Assembly (NCBI GenBank): GCA_008016945.1
Contig: SSGN01000097.1
Location: forward strand, 1 to 7,735
Source: Flavobacteriales bacterium
GTDB taxonomy: Bacteria; Bacteroidota; Bacteroidia; Flavobacteriales; PHOS-HE28
Length of the DNA: 7,735 bases
Direction of reading: 5' to 3'
Below the pieces are notes generated by a model. The model did not search any database and was not told the DNA's origin. It saw only the letters and a list, made by a program, of their open reading frames with translations. Shown piece after piece: positions 1 through 7,027 of the stretch. The position numbers were made by a program, and so were the translations under genes. How positions within the stretch are numbered: the stretch's first letter is position 1; every line of letters starts with the position of its first letter.

Positions 1-2225
1 CCCTTGGTCGCGGCCTTGGCCGTGGTGGTGACGACATTGGTCGATTCGGCAGCGACCTTGAGTGCGCTCGAACTTGTCGTCGCGGTGCCATCGATGATGG
101 CCTGCGTGACGCTGGTAACTTCGGAGAGCGCCACCGTTCCGCCGACGGCGACGGCACCGCCGGCCGTCGAATCGGCCTTGGTCGTCGCGGTGACGGCGTT
201 CTTCGCCGTCAGGTCGAGCGTACCGCCGGTGGCAGTGACCGAACTCGTATCGCCGACATGCGTCTTCGCCGTGCTGACAACGACGTTGATGGCGACGCCG
301 GCATCGCCCGGCAGCGTGGTCAGGTTCGGCCCACCCGGCGTGGCCTTTGACGTTACCGTGGAACTGGAGGCGAGCGTGGTATTGCCACCGGCGGCGAGCA
401 CCGAGGCACCTGTCACATCGACCGTGGCGACCGAGGTCGCGACGATGCTGCCGAGCGGCGAGAGGCCGCTGGTCGAGACGTCGATCAGCGAGGTCGCTTT
501 CAGGTCGAGCGTACCTGACGCGGTAATGCGTCCGGACTTGACGTCGATGGTCGACACCGTCACCGGCACCACGACCGGCAGCCAGGACGTGAGAATGGAA
601 TCGTTGTAGGTCGCGTTCGCCGTCAGCGAAACATTGCGGCCGGTGATCGTTGCGTTGTCGACGCTGACCTTCGCTTCACCGGTCCAGTTACGTGTCGCCT
701 TCAGCGAAACGTCGCCGCCGGCGTAGCCGCTGTCGGCGCCGGCAAGCAGCTTGCTGCCCGACTTGAGCGAGATCGCACCGGCTTCCAGCGTCAGGTTGCC
801 CGAGGCGGCGGTAGACGTACCGCTGGCATGATCGGTTGCCGTCGTACCGGCGACCGAACGCGTCGAGATGGTGACGTTGTCGTTGATGGTGATCGTGTCG
901 TCGGCCAGCAGCGTGAGGTTCGCGCCACTGGCGGCGATGCCGGCAGGCAGGCTGCCGTAGCCGCCTGCACCGCGCAGGATATCCGCACTGACAAGGATGT
1001 TGGCCGGATCGATCAGTACCGATCCGGCCTGGCCACCGCCAGTGCCGTCGGCACGGAATTCGCCACCTGCGAGCTCGACGGTTTTCCTGGCGCTGAACTC
1101 GATGAAACCGCCGTCACCACGGCTCCCGGCAGAGGCGTCGACGAGCGCCCCCGTGCGTGCGACGGCATCGTTGTCCGCCCAGATATTGACCGTACCGCCG
1201 GCAGAGTTGTCGCCGTTGCCGCGGGCTGCGATGAGGGCGCCGTTCTGCAGGTCGACATTCCCGCCCGCCCGGATGCTGACATCGCCTCCGCGCACGCCAC
1301 TGCCGCCTGGTGTGGCGATGGTGCCGGAGACGGTGACGTCGCCATCGGCGACGATCTCGATGCGCCCTTCCCGGACGACCACGTTGGTCGCCGAAGCCAG
1401 GCCGTTGGCGTTGACCACGTCGGTGAAGTTCGGCATGTTGCCGATGAAGCGAGCCCCGGCATACAGGGTTCCGCCGACGTTGATGGCGCCGGCGGAAAGG
1501 GCGATACCGTCGATAGCGTTGATCTGGCCAAGTACGGAAATCACGCCGCTGCCATTACGCGGGGCGGTGCCGTTGAGCAGGCTGGCGACCGAGGCATCAT
1601 TCGGATTGCCGGGGGCGCTGAAGAAGTTGTCGATGAAAGCTGGTGTCGGCGTCGACAGGTTGAGGCTGCCGACATTGACGACACCGCTGGCACTAACCAG
1701 GAATCCGTTCGGGTTGGCGAAGTAGACGTTGCCACCGATCTTGCCATCCTTGATGGAATTGAGGATGCCCTCGATGGTGGTGCGCTGGTCGCGCACGAGG
1801 TTGATCAGGTTGAGCGTGCCGTTGGGCAGGAACAGGTTGGCCGTCTGCCCCTGAGCGACGTTGAAGGTGCTGAAGGAATTGAAGGCGTTGTTACCACGCA
1901 CCGTGCCGGTGGTGATGTTGGTGACCGCACCGTGGCTGGCGACGGCCGTTTGCGTCCGACCGTCGGCGACGATGCCCTGGGCGCTGGCAATCGTCGGCAC
2001 CATGACCTGCTGCAGTGCCAGCAGGTAGCACAGCGCTGTCTTCCATCGCCAGGGGGGCGGACTCGTATCCGTCTCGTGGCGAAGGAATCCGAAGAATCCC
2101 CCTTGTCCGTGATGGGCAGCCACACGGGCAACCGAACTTGGCTTGCCATGACGCTTGGCGATTTCCGGCACGACGAGCCAACGATACAGGTCCGCGTTCC
2201 AGATCAGACGATAGATCCGATTCAT
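1..2225 (-). CDS. Filamentous haemagglutinin / leukotoxin LktA-family adhesin, N-terminal part (3' end outside window)
   Basis: This is the N-terminal 741 codons of a large secreted adhesin; the frame is open from the ATG at 2225 to the left edge. Residues 1-25 (MNRIYRLIWN, then WLVVPEIAK) match the extended signal peptide region (ESPR) of type V autotransporters and TpsA proteins. A hydrophobic core at about 63-78 and an ASAQ cleavage site near 80-83 follow. Residues about 84-205 form a TPS/haemagglutination-activity domain, with KIGGNVYFANPNG (NPNG near 171-174) and GVVNVGSLNL. After it come repetitive Gly/Ala/Ser/Thr/Val rungs typical of a right-handed beta-helix, such as GTLDLKA, GTLDLTA and VSLKAT, plus GSVLIDPANI near 400. 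Known for the family: Sec export, then passage through an outer-membrane TpsB transporter, to work at the cell surface in adhesion or biofilm. No TpsB gene is in the window. The start has GGGAG 7 nt upstream. Family assignment is strong; LktA as the exact subfamily is less certain. Confidence 0.9.
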   Translation of the reverse strand, partial: MNRIYRLIWNADLYRWLVVPEIAKRHGKPSSVARVAAHHGQGGFFGFLRHETDTSPPPWRWKTALCYLLALQQVMVPTIASAQGIVADGRTQTAVASHGAVTNITTGTVRGNNAFNSFSTFNVAQGQTANLFLPNGTLNLINLVRDQRTTIEGILNSIKDGKIGGNVYFANPNGFLVSASGVVNVGSLNLSTPTPAFIDNFFSAPGNPNDASVASLLNGTAPRNGSGVISVLGQINAIDGIALSAGAINVGGTLYAGARFIGNMPNFTDVVNANGLASATNVVVREGRIEIVADGDVTVSGTIATPGGSGVRGGDVSIRAGGNVDLQNGALIAARGNGDNSAGGTVNIWADNDAVARTGALVDASAGSRGDGGFIEFSARKTVELAGGEFRADGTGGGQAGSVLIDPANILVSADILRGAGGYGSLPAGIAASGANLTLLADDTITINDNVTISTRSVAGTTATDHASGTSTAASGNLTLEAGAISLKSGSKLLAGADSGYAGGDVSLKATRNWTGEAKVSVDNATITGRNVSLTANATYNDSILTSWLPVVVPVTVSTIDVKSGRITASGTLDLKATSLIDVSTSGLSPLGSIVATSVATVDVTGASVLAAGGNTTLASSSTVTSKATPGGPNLTTLPGDAGVAINVVVSTAKTHVGDTSSVTATGGTLDLTAKNAVTATTKADSTAGGAVAVGGTVALSEVTSVTQAIIDGTATTSSSALKVAAESTNVVTTTAKAATK

Positions 2226-2232
2226 CCCGACA

Positions 2233-2237
2233 CTCCC
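2233..2237 (-). promoter_or_regulatory. Ribosome binding site of the adhesin gene
   Basis: Read on the minus strand, GGGAG lies 7 nt before the ATG at 2225. It fixes this start, which is also the one that gives a complete ESPR (MNRIYR...) at the N-terminus. Confidence 0.75.
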
Positions 2238-2347
2238 ACAGGCGATTCATTCGATCGAGCGGATTCGATTGCTGCTCAGCGGGTTTCCGGCAGGTTCTCC
2301 GAAAACGGAAGCTCGTGCAGCACACCGCTATGCTCATCCTCTGTGGG

Positions 2348-2356
2348 AAATTAGCA
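2348..2356 (-). promoter_or_regulatory. Candidate extended -10 element of the adhesin promoter
   Basis: On the minus strand this reads TGCTAATTT, a TGn extension followed by TAATTT, which matches only 3 of 6 consensus positions. It begins 8 bp after the end of the TCTAACGA direct repeat once the TG extension is counted in that gap. A weak -10 with no recognisable -35 fits an activator-dependent promoter. Transcription would start near 2341, leaving a leader of about 115 nt. Confidence 0.3.
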
Positions 2357-2361
2357 CCCGA

Positions 2362-2380
2362 TCGTTAGAACTTCGTTAGA
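2362..2380 (-). promoter_or_regulatory. Tandem direct repeat, candidate SARP/OmpR-type operator
   Basis: On the minus strand TCTAACGA occurs twice in perfect copies (2380-2373 and 2369-2362), separated by AGT. The period is 11 bp, about one helical turn. SARP-family activators are known to bind heptameric direct repeats with 11-bp spacing placed over the -35 region. The neighbouring regulator has a SARP-type winged helix. I infer, and cannot prove, that this is its binding site. No third copy is found one period upstream. Confidence 0.45.
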
Positions 2381-2428
2381 CGGAAGATGCAGGAGGCATG
2401 CGTCCCGCAACGCGTGAGATGTCTGAGG

Positions 2429-2434
2429 GTTATA
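2429..2434 (-). promoter_or_regulatory. Alternative candidate -10 hexamer upstream of the adhesin
   Basis: TATAAC on the minus strand matches the -10 consensus at 5 of 6 positions and sits in AT-rich DNA. No good -35 is found 16-18 nt upstream. It could be the core of a second, more distal promoter, or chance in AT-rich sequence. Confidence 0.25.
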
Positions 2435-2474
2435 TGATCGTAATCAAAAACCCACTTTACATTTACGACAGATA

Positions 2475-2487
2475 TTGCAAATTGCAA
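2475..2487. promoter_or_regulatory. Paired TTGCAA palindromes
   Basis: Two copies of the self-complementary hexamer TTGCAA (2475-2480 and 2482-2487) are separated by one A, giving a 7-bp period. They lie upstream of both candidate adhesin promoters. They could be a regulator site, but no family is recognised from them. Confidence 0.2.
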
Positions 2488-2548
2488 CGTTTTGGGCCGC
2501 CAATGCAGGTGACGAAACAAGCGGAATGACGCGATCAGCTGGCGCCCG

Positions 2549-5500
2549 TCAGCGGACATCCACCGGCGGACTCTCCGCAAGGCAGCGGCGGGCAACAGCC
2601 AGCGACTGACGGGCACGTGACTCAAGCCCCCTGGCCTGCTGAACATCTGCCAGCGCGAGCGCTTCGTTGAACGCGGCGACAGCGGCCGCCGTCTTCGCTG
2701 CCGGGAGTGCCAGCAGGGCATCCCCCCTCAAGCAGAGCAATTCGGCGTCTTCATGGTGATCGCCCAGTGCTTCGCCGATCTGCAGCGCTTCGTCTATCGT
2801 CGCCAGCGCCTCTTCCGACAAGCGAAGCCCGACCAGGGCGTCGGCGAGGGGCGCAAGCACAACCAGCGACACGCCTCCCATTGCGGAGCGCGTCTCGGCG
2901 ATGCAGCGGCGAATCTCGGCAACACCCCCTACGTCACCTTGTTGCGCACGTGCCCAGCCTGCGGCGACGCCGGCGCCGATCTGCCAGAGATGGAACCCGT
3001 GGCTTTCCGCAAGTCGCCGGGTTTCCTCGGCCAGCAGTAGCGCCCGGTCAGGCTGCCGCAGACGGCAGTTCAACAGCGCCGCAAAGGTCAACGCATACGC
3101 CAGGCTGAATGGATGCCGGGCACGACGGGCGAGCGCGACGGTTTCGGCACTGGCCGTGGCAGCCTGCTCCGGCTGCCCCAGGAATTCGAGCACCCAGCTC
3201 AGATAGGCGCCAGCGGTGATGCGCACGTCCTCGCCGAAATCGGTGATATGGCGGGCGTGAAAGGACGGGCGATGCAAGCCGATTGCCGCTTCGAGATGCA
3301 ATTTCGCGTCGGCGAACTCGCCCCGCCAGAAACGGGTGTTGCCGATCGCGAAATGGGCCTGCTGGACCTGCACCGGATCATTGCTGGCAGCAGCCATGCG
3401 CATCAGCTGCGTCGCCATGTCGAGCGCGAGGTCGTAGCCAGATCGGGAGCTGGCGCTGGCCCACAAGCCCCAGATGGCACGAAACACATCCGGGTTGCCA
3501 GCATGGCGCTCGCTGAGGGCGAGCGCCCGTGCGTGCGCGGCAGCGGCCTCGCCCGACGCATATCCCTCGACAGCGATCGCCGCCAGGCCGAGGCCATTGA
3601 GCAGATCGAACTCCAGTTGCAGCTTTGCGGGGGAATCCGCGATGCGGTCCACCTGCGCCAGACCCGCTTTGTAATGCAGGATCGCCTCGCTGCCGGCGGC
3701 GCGCTGGCAGGCCTGGTTACCGGCGCGCAACCAGAAGATGGCCGCCTGCTCGAATTCCTCTCCTGCCGCCAGATGCTGTGCGATCAGCTCCGGTTGGCCG
3801 CTGACGAAACGTCCTCCCGTCGTCTGCAGCACATGAGCAATCTTCAGATGCGCGGTCTTTCGTCCCGAATGCGTCTGCGACTGGTAGGCGGTATCGCGGA
3901 TCAGTGCATGGCGGAACTGGTAAACGACACCATCGCTGCTCCAGAGGAGATCCGCTGCAACCAGCCGATGAACGCCCTGCAATACAGCCTGCGGCGCCAG
4001 CGGCGATACCTGGCTGAGGATGTCGAGCGCGAAGCTGCGACCGATGGTCGCCGCCAGTTGCGCCGTGAATTTCGCTTCGCCCGTTGCATCCAGACGAGCG
4101 GCCAGCAGATCGCGCAGTGTCGCCGGCACTTCATCGTCCTCCCCGCCGCTCGCCAGGCGCGCAAGCTCTTCGGCGAACAGGGGAATACCGTCGGCACGTT
4201 CGACGAGACATCGGATCACGGCAGGCGGCAGCTCCGGTGCAATGCCGCTGATCAGCGAACAGATCTCTTCGTCGCGCAGACCCGCCAGCATTCTCGTCGG
4301 CACCACATCCTCACGCCACGGCGGCAGAAAATCCGATCGGGCCGTCAGCACCGCCAGCATCGGGAAGCCATGATCGAGCTCGACGAGACTGCGCACGAGT
4401 TCGAGCGTAGAGGGATCGGCCCAGTGCAGATCCTCCACCAGCAGCAGGATAGGGGCGCGCTCGGAGAGGCTCTGCAGCAGGCGCACCAGCATGGAGAGTT
4501 CAGCCTCGCGTCGCACCGGCAGGGGCTGGTTGATGTCGGCATAGGGTGCGCATGCCGGAAGCGACATGAAGGATGCCAGGATCGGCACCATCGCGGCCGC
4601 AATACCCGGATGATTGGCATTCAGGTAGCGGGCCATGCGTGCGAATTTCGCGGCGTCGTCATCGCCCTCTTCACAGCCGAAGATCGATTCGAAAAGCGCA
4701 ATCACCGGGCGGAAGGGAGAACGACTGAACTCCGGATAGCAGCGGAGCTCGCGCACCGCCACATCCGCCCCGGCGACACGGATCTTGAGTTCGTTGAGCA
4801 GACGCGACTTGCCGATCCCCGCATCGCCCTTGACCAGCAGGACATTGCATTGCCCCTGGAGGGCGTCCTCCCAGGTTCTCGTAAGCGCTTCTAGTTCCAT
4901 GGCACGACCGATCATCGGGGCGAGCATCGTCGAATCAAGCCGATCCCGGGCCTCACCGTTTCCGATGACACGCAATACTTCGACCGGGGCGGGAATGCCG
5001 GGAAGACGATGGATACCTACCGGTACGCATTCGTAGAACCCGGCTACCAGCCGCACCACATCGTGGCTCACCGCGATCTGCCCCGGTGCAACGAGCAGGC
5101 GCAGGCGGATCGCAACGGCGGTGGTATTGCCGACGACATCGGGAACCGCCTGGCTGCCACCAGAAACGACCATGCCGGTATGGACACCGATGCGGACCGC
5201 CACACCCGGCTTGTTGTCGCCCAGGATCGCCAGAGCCGCCTGCAGGGCCTGGCGGGCCGCATGTTCAAGCGCCAGTGGGTAGCCAAAATAGGCCAGCAGC
5301 CCGCCAGCATAGGTCGGAACGACGTGGCCGCCATGTTTCCGGACGAGATCGCACCAGCCGACATGAGCGGGATACAGCGATGCCATGGCATCGTCGGGCT
5401 CGCCCTCGACCGTTGCCAGCAATTCGCAGAAAAGCACGGTGACCTGGCGTCGCTCCGTCGGCAAGACCAGGGCTTCCGCGGGTTCCGACAGCGGGGTCGG

Positions 5501-6310
5501 CATGGCGAGATTCTGCGTCAGACGCCCCTTGCTGATCTGTTCGGCAAGCAGACGCGTCGCCTCAGCCGGACGCAGGCCGAGTTCGCTCTCCAGGATCCGG
5601 CAACAGGTTTCATACTGGGCAAGTGCGCCTCCCGGCTGGCCGTTCAGTGCCAACAGACGCATCACGCGCCGGTGGGCATCCTCGTTCCATGGCGCGAGTT
5701 CCAGGAGGCGAACGGCAAAAGGAAGGGCTCGGACATGGTCCAGCCGGGCGTCATAGGCATCCGCAATGCGGGCGATAAGCGACAAGGCATCGCGATGCCA
5801 CGCCTCGCGGCGCATCTGCAGCCAGGTTTCGAAGTCCGGACACTCGGGGAGCGAGAAACCGGCCAGGAATTCACCACGATACAAGGCAGCGGCAGTGGCC
5901 AGCTCCTGCAGATCCGGAATCGAAATCTGTTTCCCTGCCGGCAAATTCGCCGCCTTCGCGAGCACCGCGGAGAAGCGCGCAGTATCGACGGCGAGCAGGC
6001 ACTCCGGGGCAAAACGAACGCTATCCCGGTCGATCTGCAACATCGGCAGACCGCCGGCCTCGAGCGCCTGGCGTAGATTGAGAAGGACCAGCCGAAGATT
6101 GGCCAGTGCTGCGGTCGCGGGATGATCCGGCCAGAACAGTGCGGCAAGCGCCCGGCGCGAGTGCGCGGCATCCGCTTCGACCGCGGCATAAGCCAGCAAC
6201 GCCCTGCCCTTCTCATAGGACAGGCCATCGCCACCGTTCCCGCCTCGCTCCAGCGAAAAACCGCCGAATAGCCGGAGACCTATTGCCACCTTGCGCGGCC
6301 CTGCGTTCAC
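2549..6310 (-). CDS. SARP/BTAD - degenerate class III cyclase - AAA (STAND) NTPase - TPR regulator
   Basis: A 1253-residue, soluble, multidomain transcriptional regulator. Residues about 8-105 form an OmpR/SARP-type winged helix (RALLAYAA, then WPDHPATAALANLRLVLLNL). Residues about 108-262 are a bacterial transcriptional activation domain (BTAD), ending ESELGLRPAEATRLLAEQI. Residues about 284-450 resemble a class III adenylate/guanylate cyclase (RRQVTVLF, LLAYFGYP, RIGVHTG, DVVGNT). However, the first metal Asp is E296, the second is G336 and the catalytic Asn is A398; only R402 is kept, so it is probably not an active cyclase. Residues about 463-720 are an AAA_16 module with Walker A GDAGIGKS (495-502) and Walker B LLLVEDLHWAD (622-632). 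Residues from about 840 to the end are alpha-helical, TPR-like repeats. This looks like a STAND signal-transduction ATPase. Its ligand is unknown. The adhesin lies downstream on the same strand and is a plausible target. The GTG start at 6310 has GGGGGAG only 3 nt upstream, and an in-frame TGA lies shortly before it. GTG 6289 is a weaker alternative. Confidence 0.92.
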   Translation of the reverse strand: MNAGPRKVAIGLRLFGGFSLERGGNGGDGLSYEKGRALLAYAAVEADAAHSRRALAALFWPDHPATAALANLRLVLLNLRQALEAGGLPMLQIDRDSVRFAPECLLAVDTARFSAVLAKAANLPAGKQISIPDLQELATAAALYRGEFLAGFSLPECPDFETWLQMRREAWHRDALSLIARIADAYDARLDHVRALPFAVRLLELAPWNEDAHRRVMRLLALNGQPGGALAQYETCCRILESELGLRPAEATRLLAEQISKGRLTQNLAMPTPLSEPAEALVLPTERRQVTVLFCELLATVEGEPDDAMASLYPAHVGWCDLVRKHGGHVVPTYAGGLLAYFGYPLALEHAARQALQAALAILGDNKPGVAVRIGVHTGMVVSGGSQAVPDVVGNTTAVAIRLRLLVAPGQIAVSHDVVRLVAGFYECVPVGIHRLPGIPAPVEVLRVIGNGEARDRLDSTMLAPMIGRAMELEALTRTWEDALQGQCNVLLVKGDAGIGKSRLLNELKIRVAGADVAVRELRCYPEFSRSPFRPVIALFESIFGCEEGDDDAAKFARMARYLNANHPGIAAAMVPILASFMSLPACAPYADINQPLPVRREAELSMLVRLLQSLSERAPILLLVEDLHWADPSTLELVRSLVELDHGFPMLAVLTARSDFLPPWREDVVPTRMLAGLRDEEICSLISGIAPELPPAVIRCLVERADGIPLFAEELARLASGGEDDEVPATLRDLLAARLDATGEAKFTAQLAATIGRSFALDILSQVSPLAPQAVLQGVHRLVAADLLWSSDGVVYQFRHALIRDTAYQSQTHSGRKTAHLKIAHVLQTTGGRFVSGQPELIAQHLAAGEEFEQAAIFWLRAGNQACQRAAGSEAILHYKAGLAQVDRIADSPAKLQLEFDLLNGLGLAAIAVEGYASGEAAAAHARALALSERHAGNPDVFRAIWGLWASASSRSGYDLALDMATQLMRMAAASNDPVQVQQAHFAIGNTRFWRGEFADAKLHLEAAIGLHRPSFHARHITDFGEDVRITAGAYLSWVLEFLGQPEQAATASAETVALARRARHPFSLAYALTFAALLNCRLRQPDRALLLAEETRRLAESHGFHLWQIGAGVAAGWARAQQGDVGGVAEIRRCIAETRSAMGGVSLVVLAPLADALVGLRLSEEALATIDEALQIGEALGDHHEDAELLCLRGDALLALPAAKTAAAVAAFNEALALADVQQARGLESRARQSLAVARRCLAESPPVDVR

Positions 6311-6313
6311 ACG

Positions 6314-6320
6314 CTCCCCC
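6314..6320 (-). promoter_or_regulatory. Ribosome binding site of the regulator gene
   Basis: GGGGGAG on the minus strand lies 3 nt before the GTG at 6310. The spacing is short but the purine run is strong. No ATG is available between the upstream in-frame TGA and this point. Confidence 0.5.
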
Positions 6321-6354
6321 GATCTACAGACAAGCTCCCGATTTACCCATTGTC

Positions 6355-6360
6355 ATTTTA
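6355..6360 (-). promoter_or_regulatory. Candidate -10 hexamer for the regulator
   Basis: TAAAAT on the minus strand matches the -10 consensus at 5 of 6 positions. It lies in the 97-nt gap between the NUDIX gene and the regulator, about 45 nt before the GTG start. The sequence 17 nt upstream (CATTTC) is a poor -35, so the promoter is weak, activated, or not real. Confidence 0.35.
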
Positions 6361-6407
6361 CCGTGGCAGCGAGCAGCGAAATGGGCAGGGCAACCCAAAA
6401 CGGCATG

Positions 6408-6959
6408 CTATTTCCAGTGACCCGCCAGTATCCGGTCAGCCCAGAACAGGGCGGTGATCGTCTTGGCATCGGTAATCCGCCCGTCGCGCACGGCATCGAC
6501 GGCCTGATCGAGCGTGAGTGTCAGGACATCCAGGAATTCATTGTGGTCGAGTGACGGCGCGGCCACCTTCTGCAGACCGCTCGCCAGGAAGATCTCGATG
6601 CGCTCGTCGGAATAGCCGATGCAGGGATGCATTACGCCGAGGTGACGCCACTGGGCGGCCTCGTAGCCGGTTTCCTCGAGCAGTTCGCGCCGTGCCGTCG
6701 TCTCGATCGCTTCGCCGGGGTCGATCTTGCCGGCGGGCAGTTCCACGAAATCACGCTGCAGCGGATAGCGGTACTGGTTCTCGAACAGCAGGCTGCCGTC
6801 GTCGAGGACAGCAATGATCACGACAGCGCCCGGATGCACGACATACTCACGCACGCTTTCGCCGCCGTTTGGCAGACGGACGCGATCCTTGCGCACATCG
6901 AGCAGTACGCCTTTGAAGACCTGCTCGCTTGCAAGTCTTTCTTCGTGCAGATGGGTCAT
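6408..6959 (-). CDS. NUDIX hydrolase, ADP-ribose pyrophosphatase (NudF) type
   Basis: A 183-residue cytoplasmic enzyme that by family hydrolyses ADP-ribose or related nucleoside diphosphate derivatives to AMP and a phosphorylated sugar, using Mg2+. The full NUDIX box GX5EX7REUXEEXGU is present: G77, E83, R91-E92, E95-E96, G98, preceded by VELPAG. After the box, HPCIGYSDE (111-119) matches the P-x-x-G-x-S-x-E pattern typical of the NudF/ADP-ribose subgroup. The start is placed at ATG 6959, which has GGAG 6 nt upstream. A longer reading from GTG 6989 would begin inside the terminator hairpin of nuoN and is rejected. The gene follows nuoN on the same strand, an order seen in many betaproteobacteria; I see no gene between them (a DUF2818 gene often sits there). 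Substrate is inferred from family only. Confidence 0.93.
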   Translation of the reverse strand: MTHLHEERLASEQVFKGVLLDVRKDRVRLPNGGESVREYVVHPGAVVIIAVLDDGSLLFENQYRYPLQRDFVELPAGKIDPGEAIETTARRELLEETGYEAAQWRHLGVMHPCIGYSDERIEIFLASGLQKVAAPSLDHNEFLDVLTLTLDQAVDAVRDGRITDAKTITALFWADRILAGHWK

Positions 6960-6971
6960 TTCGGTCTCCGG

Positions 6972-7000
6972 AAATAAAAAGGCCCGCACTGGGCGGGCCT
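6972..7000 (-). terminator. Rho-independent terminator after nuoN
   Basis: On the minus strand a perfect GGCCCGC/GCGGGCC stem (6999-6993 with 6987-6981), extended by one A-T pair and closing on a 5-nt loop, is followed by TTTTTATTT. This is a textbook intrinsic terminator 28 nt beyond the nuoN stop. It ends the complex I transcript and lies only 12 nt upstream of the NUDIX start codon. Confidence 0.88.
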
Positions 7001-7027
7001 CGTAAGATCAGCGGGTGCGACGCGCCA

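Larger units (their letters stand above)
2226..2548 (-). promoter_or_regulatory. Intergenic control region upstream of the adhesin
   Basis: These 323 nt lie between the stop codon of the SARP-type regulator and the adhesin ATG. I see no convincing gene in them. The part from about 2340 to 2520 is visibly richer in A+T than the flanking genes, as expected for promoter DNA. It holds an 11-bp-period direct repeat, an extended -10-like hexamer, a second possible -10 and a pair of TTGCAA palindromes, each listed separately. The stretch 2226-2340 would be an untranslated leader of roughly 110 nt with only weak hairpin potential, for example TCCG/CGGA around a TTTT loop. No strong terminator follows the regulator, so some read-through from it into the adhesin is possible. 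Confidence 0.6.

Noticed and set aside
1891..2337. A 148-codon minus-strand frame starting upstream of the adhesin ATG
   Set aside because: It overlaps the adhesin in another frame, lacks domain similarity, and the adhesin frame continues much further with clear motifs.
828..2354. A 508-codon open frame on the plus strand
   Set aside because: It is antisense to the adhesin, rich in Asp, Gly and Val, without any motif; the minus-strand frame carries ESPR, signal peptide and TPS domain.
2526..2550. TGACG/CGTCA inverted repeat just after the regulator stop
   Set aside because: The stem is only 5 bp with a 15-nt loop and is not followed by a T-tract, so it does not support a terminator call.
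3113..4894. A 593-codon open frame on the plus strand
   Set aside because: It lies wholly antisense to the regulator, whose domains and motifs are unmistakable. Its composition (rich in Arg, Gln, His) is typical of a GC-rich antisense shadow, with no recognisable domain.
5009..6076. A 355-codon open frame on the plus strand
   Set aside because: It is antisense to the SARP/BTAD and cyclase part of the regulator and shows no family signature.
6960..6989. Longer NUDIX start (GTG at 6989) adding ten residues
   Set aside because: The GTG and its upstream region fall inside the nuoN terminator hairpin and there is no ribosome binding site; ATG 6959 has GGAG at 6 nt.
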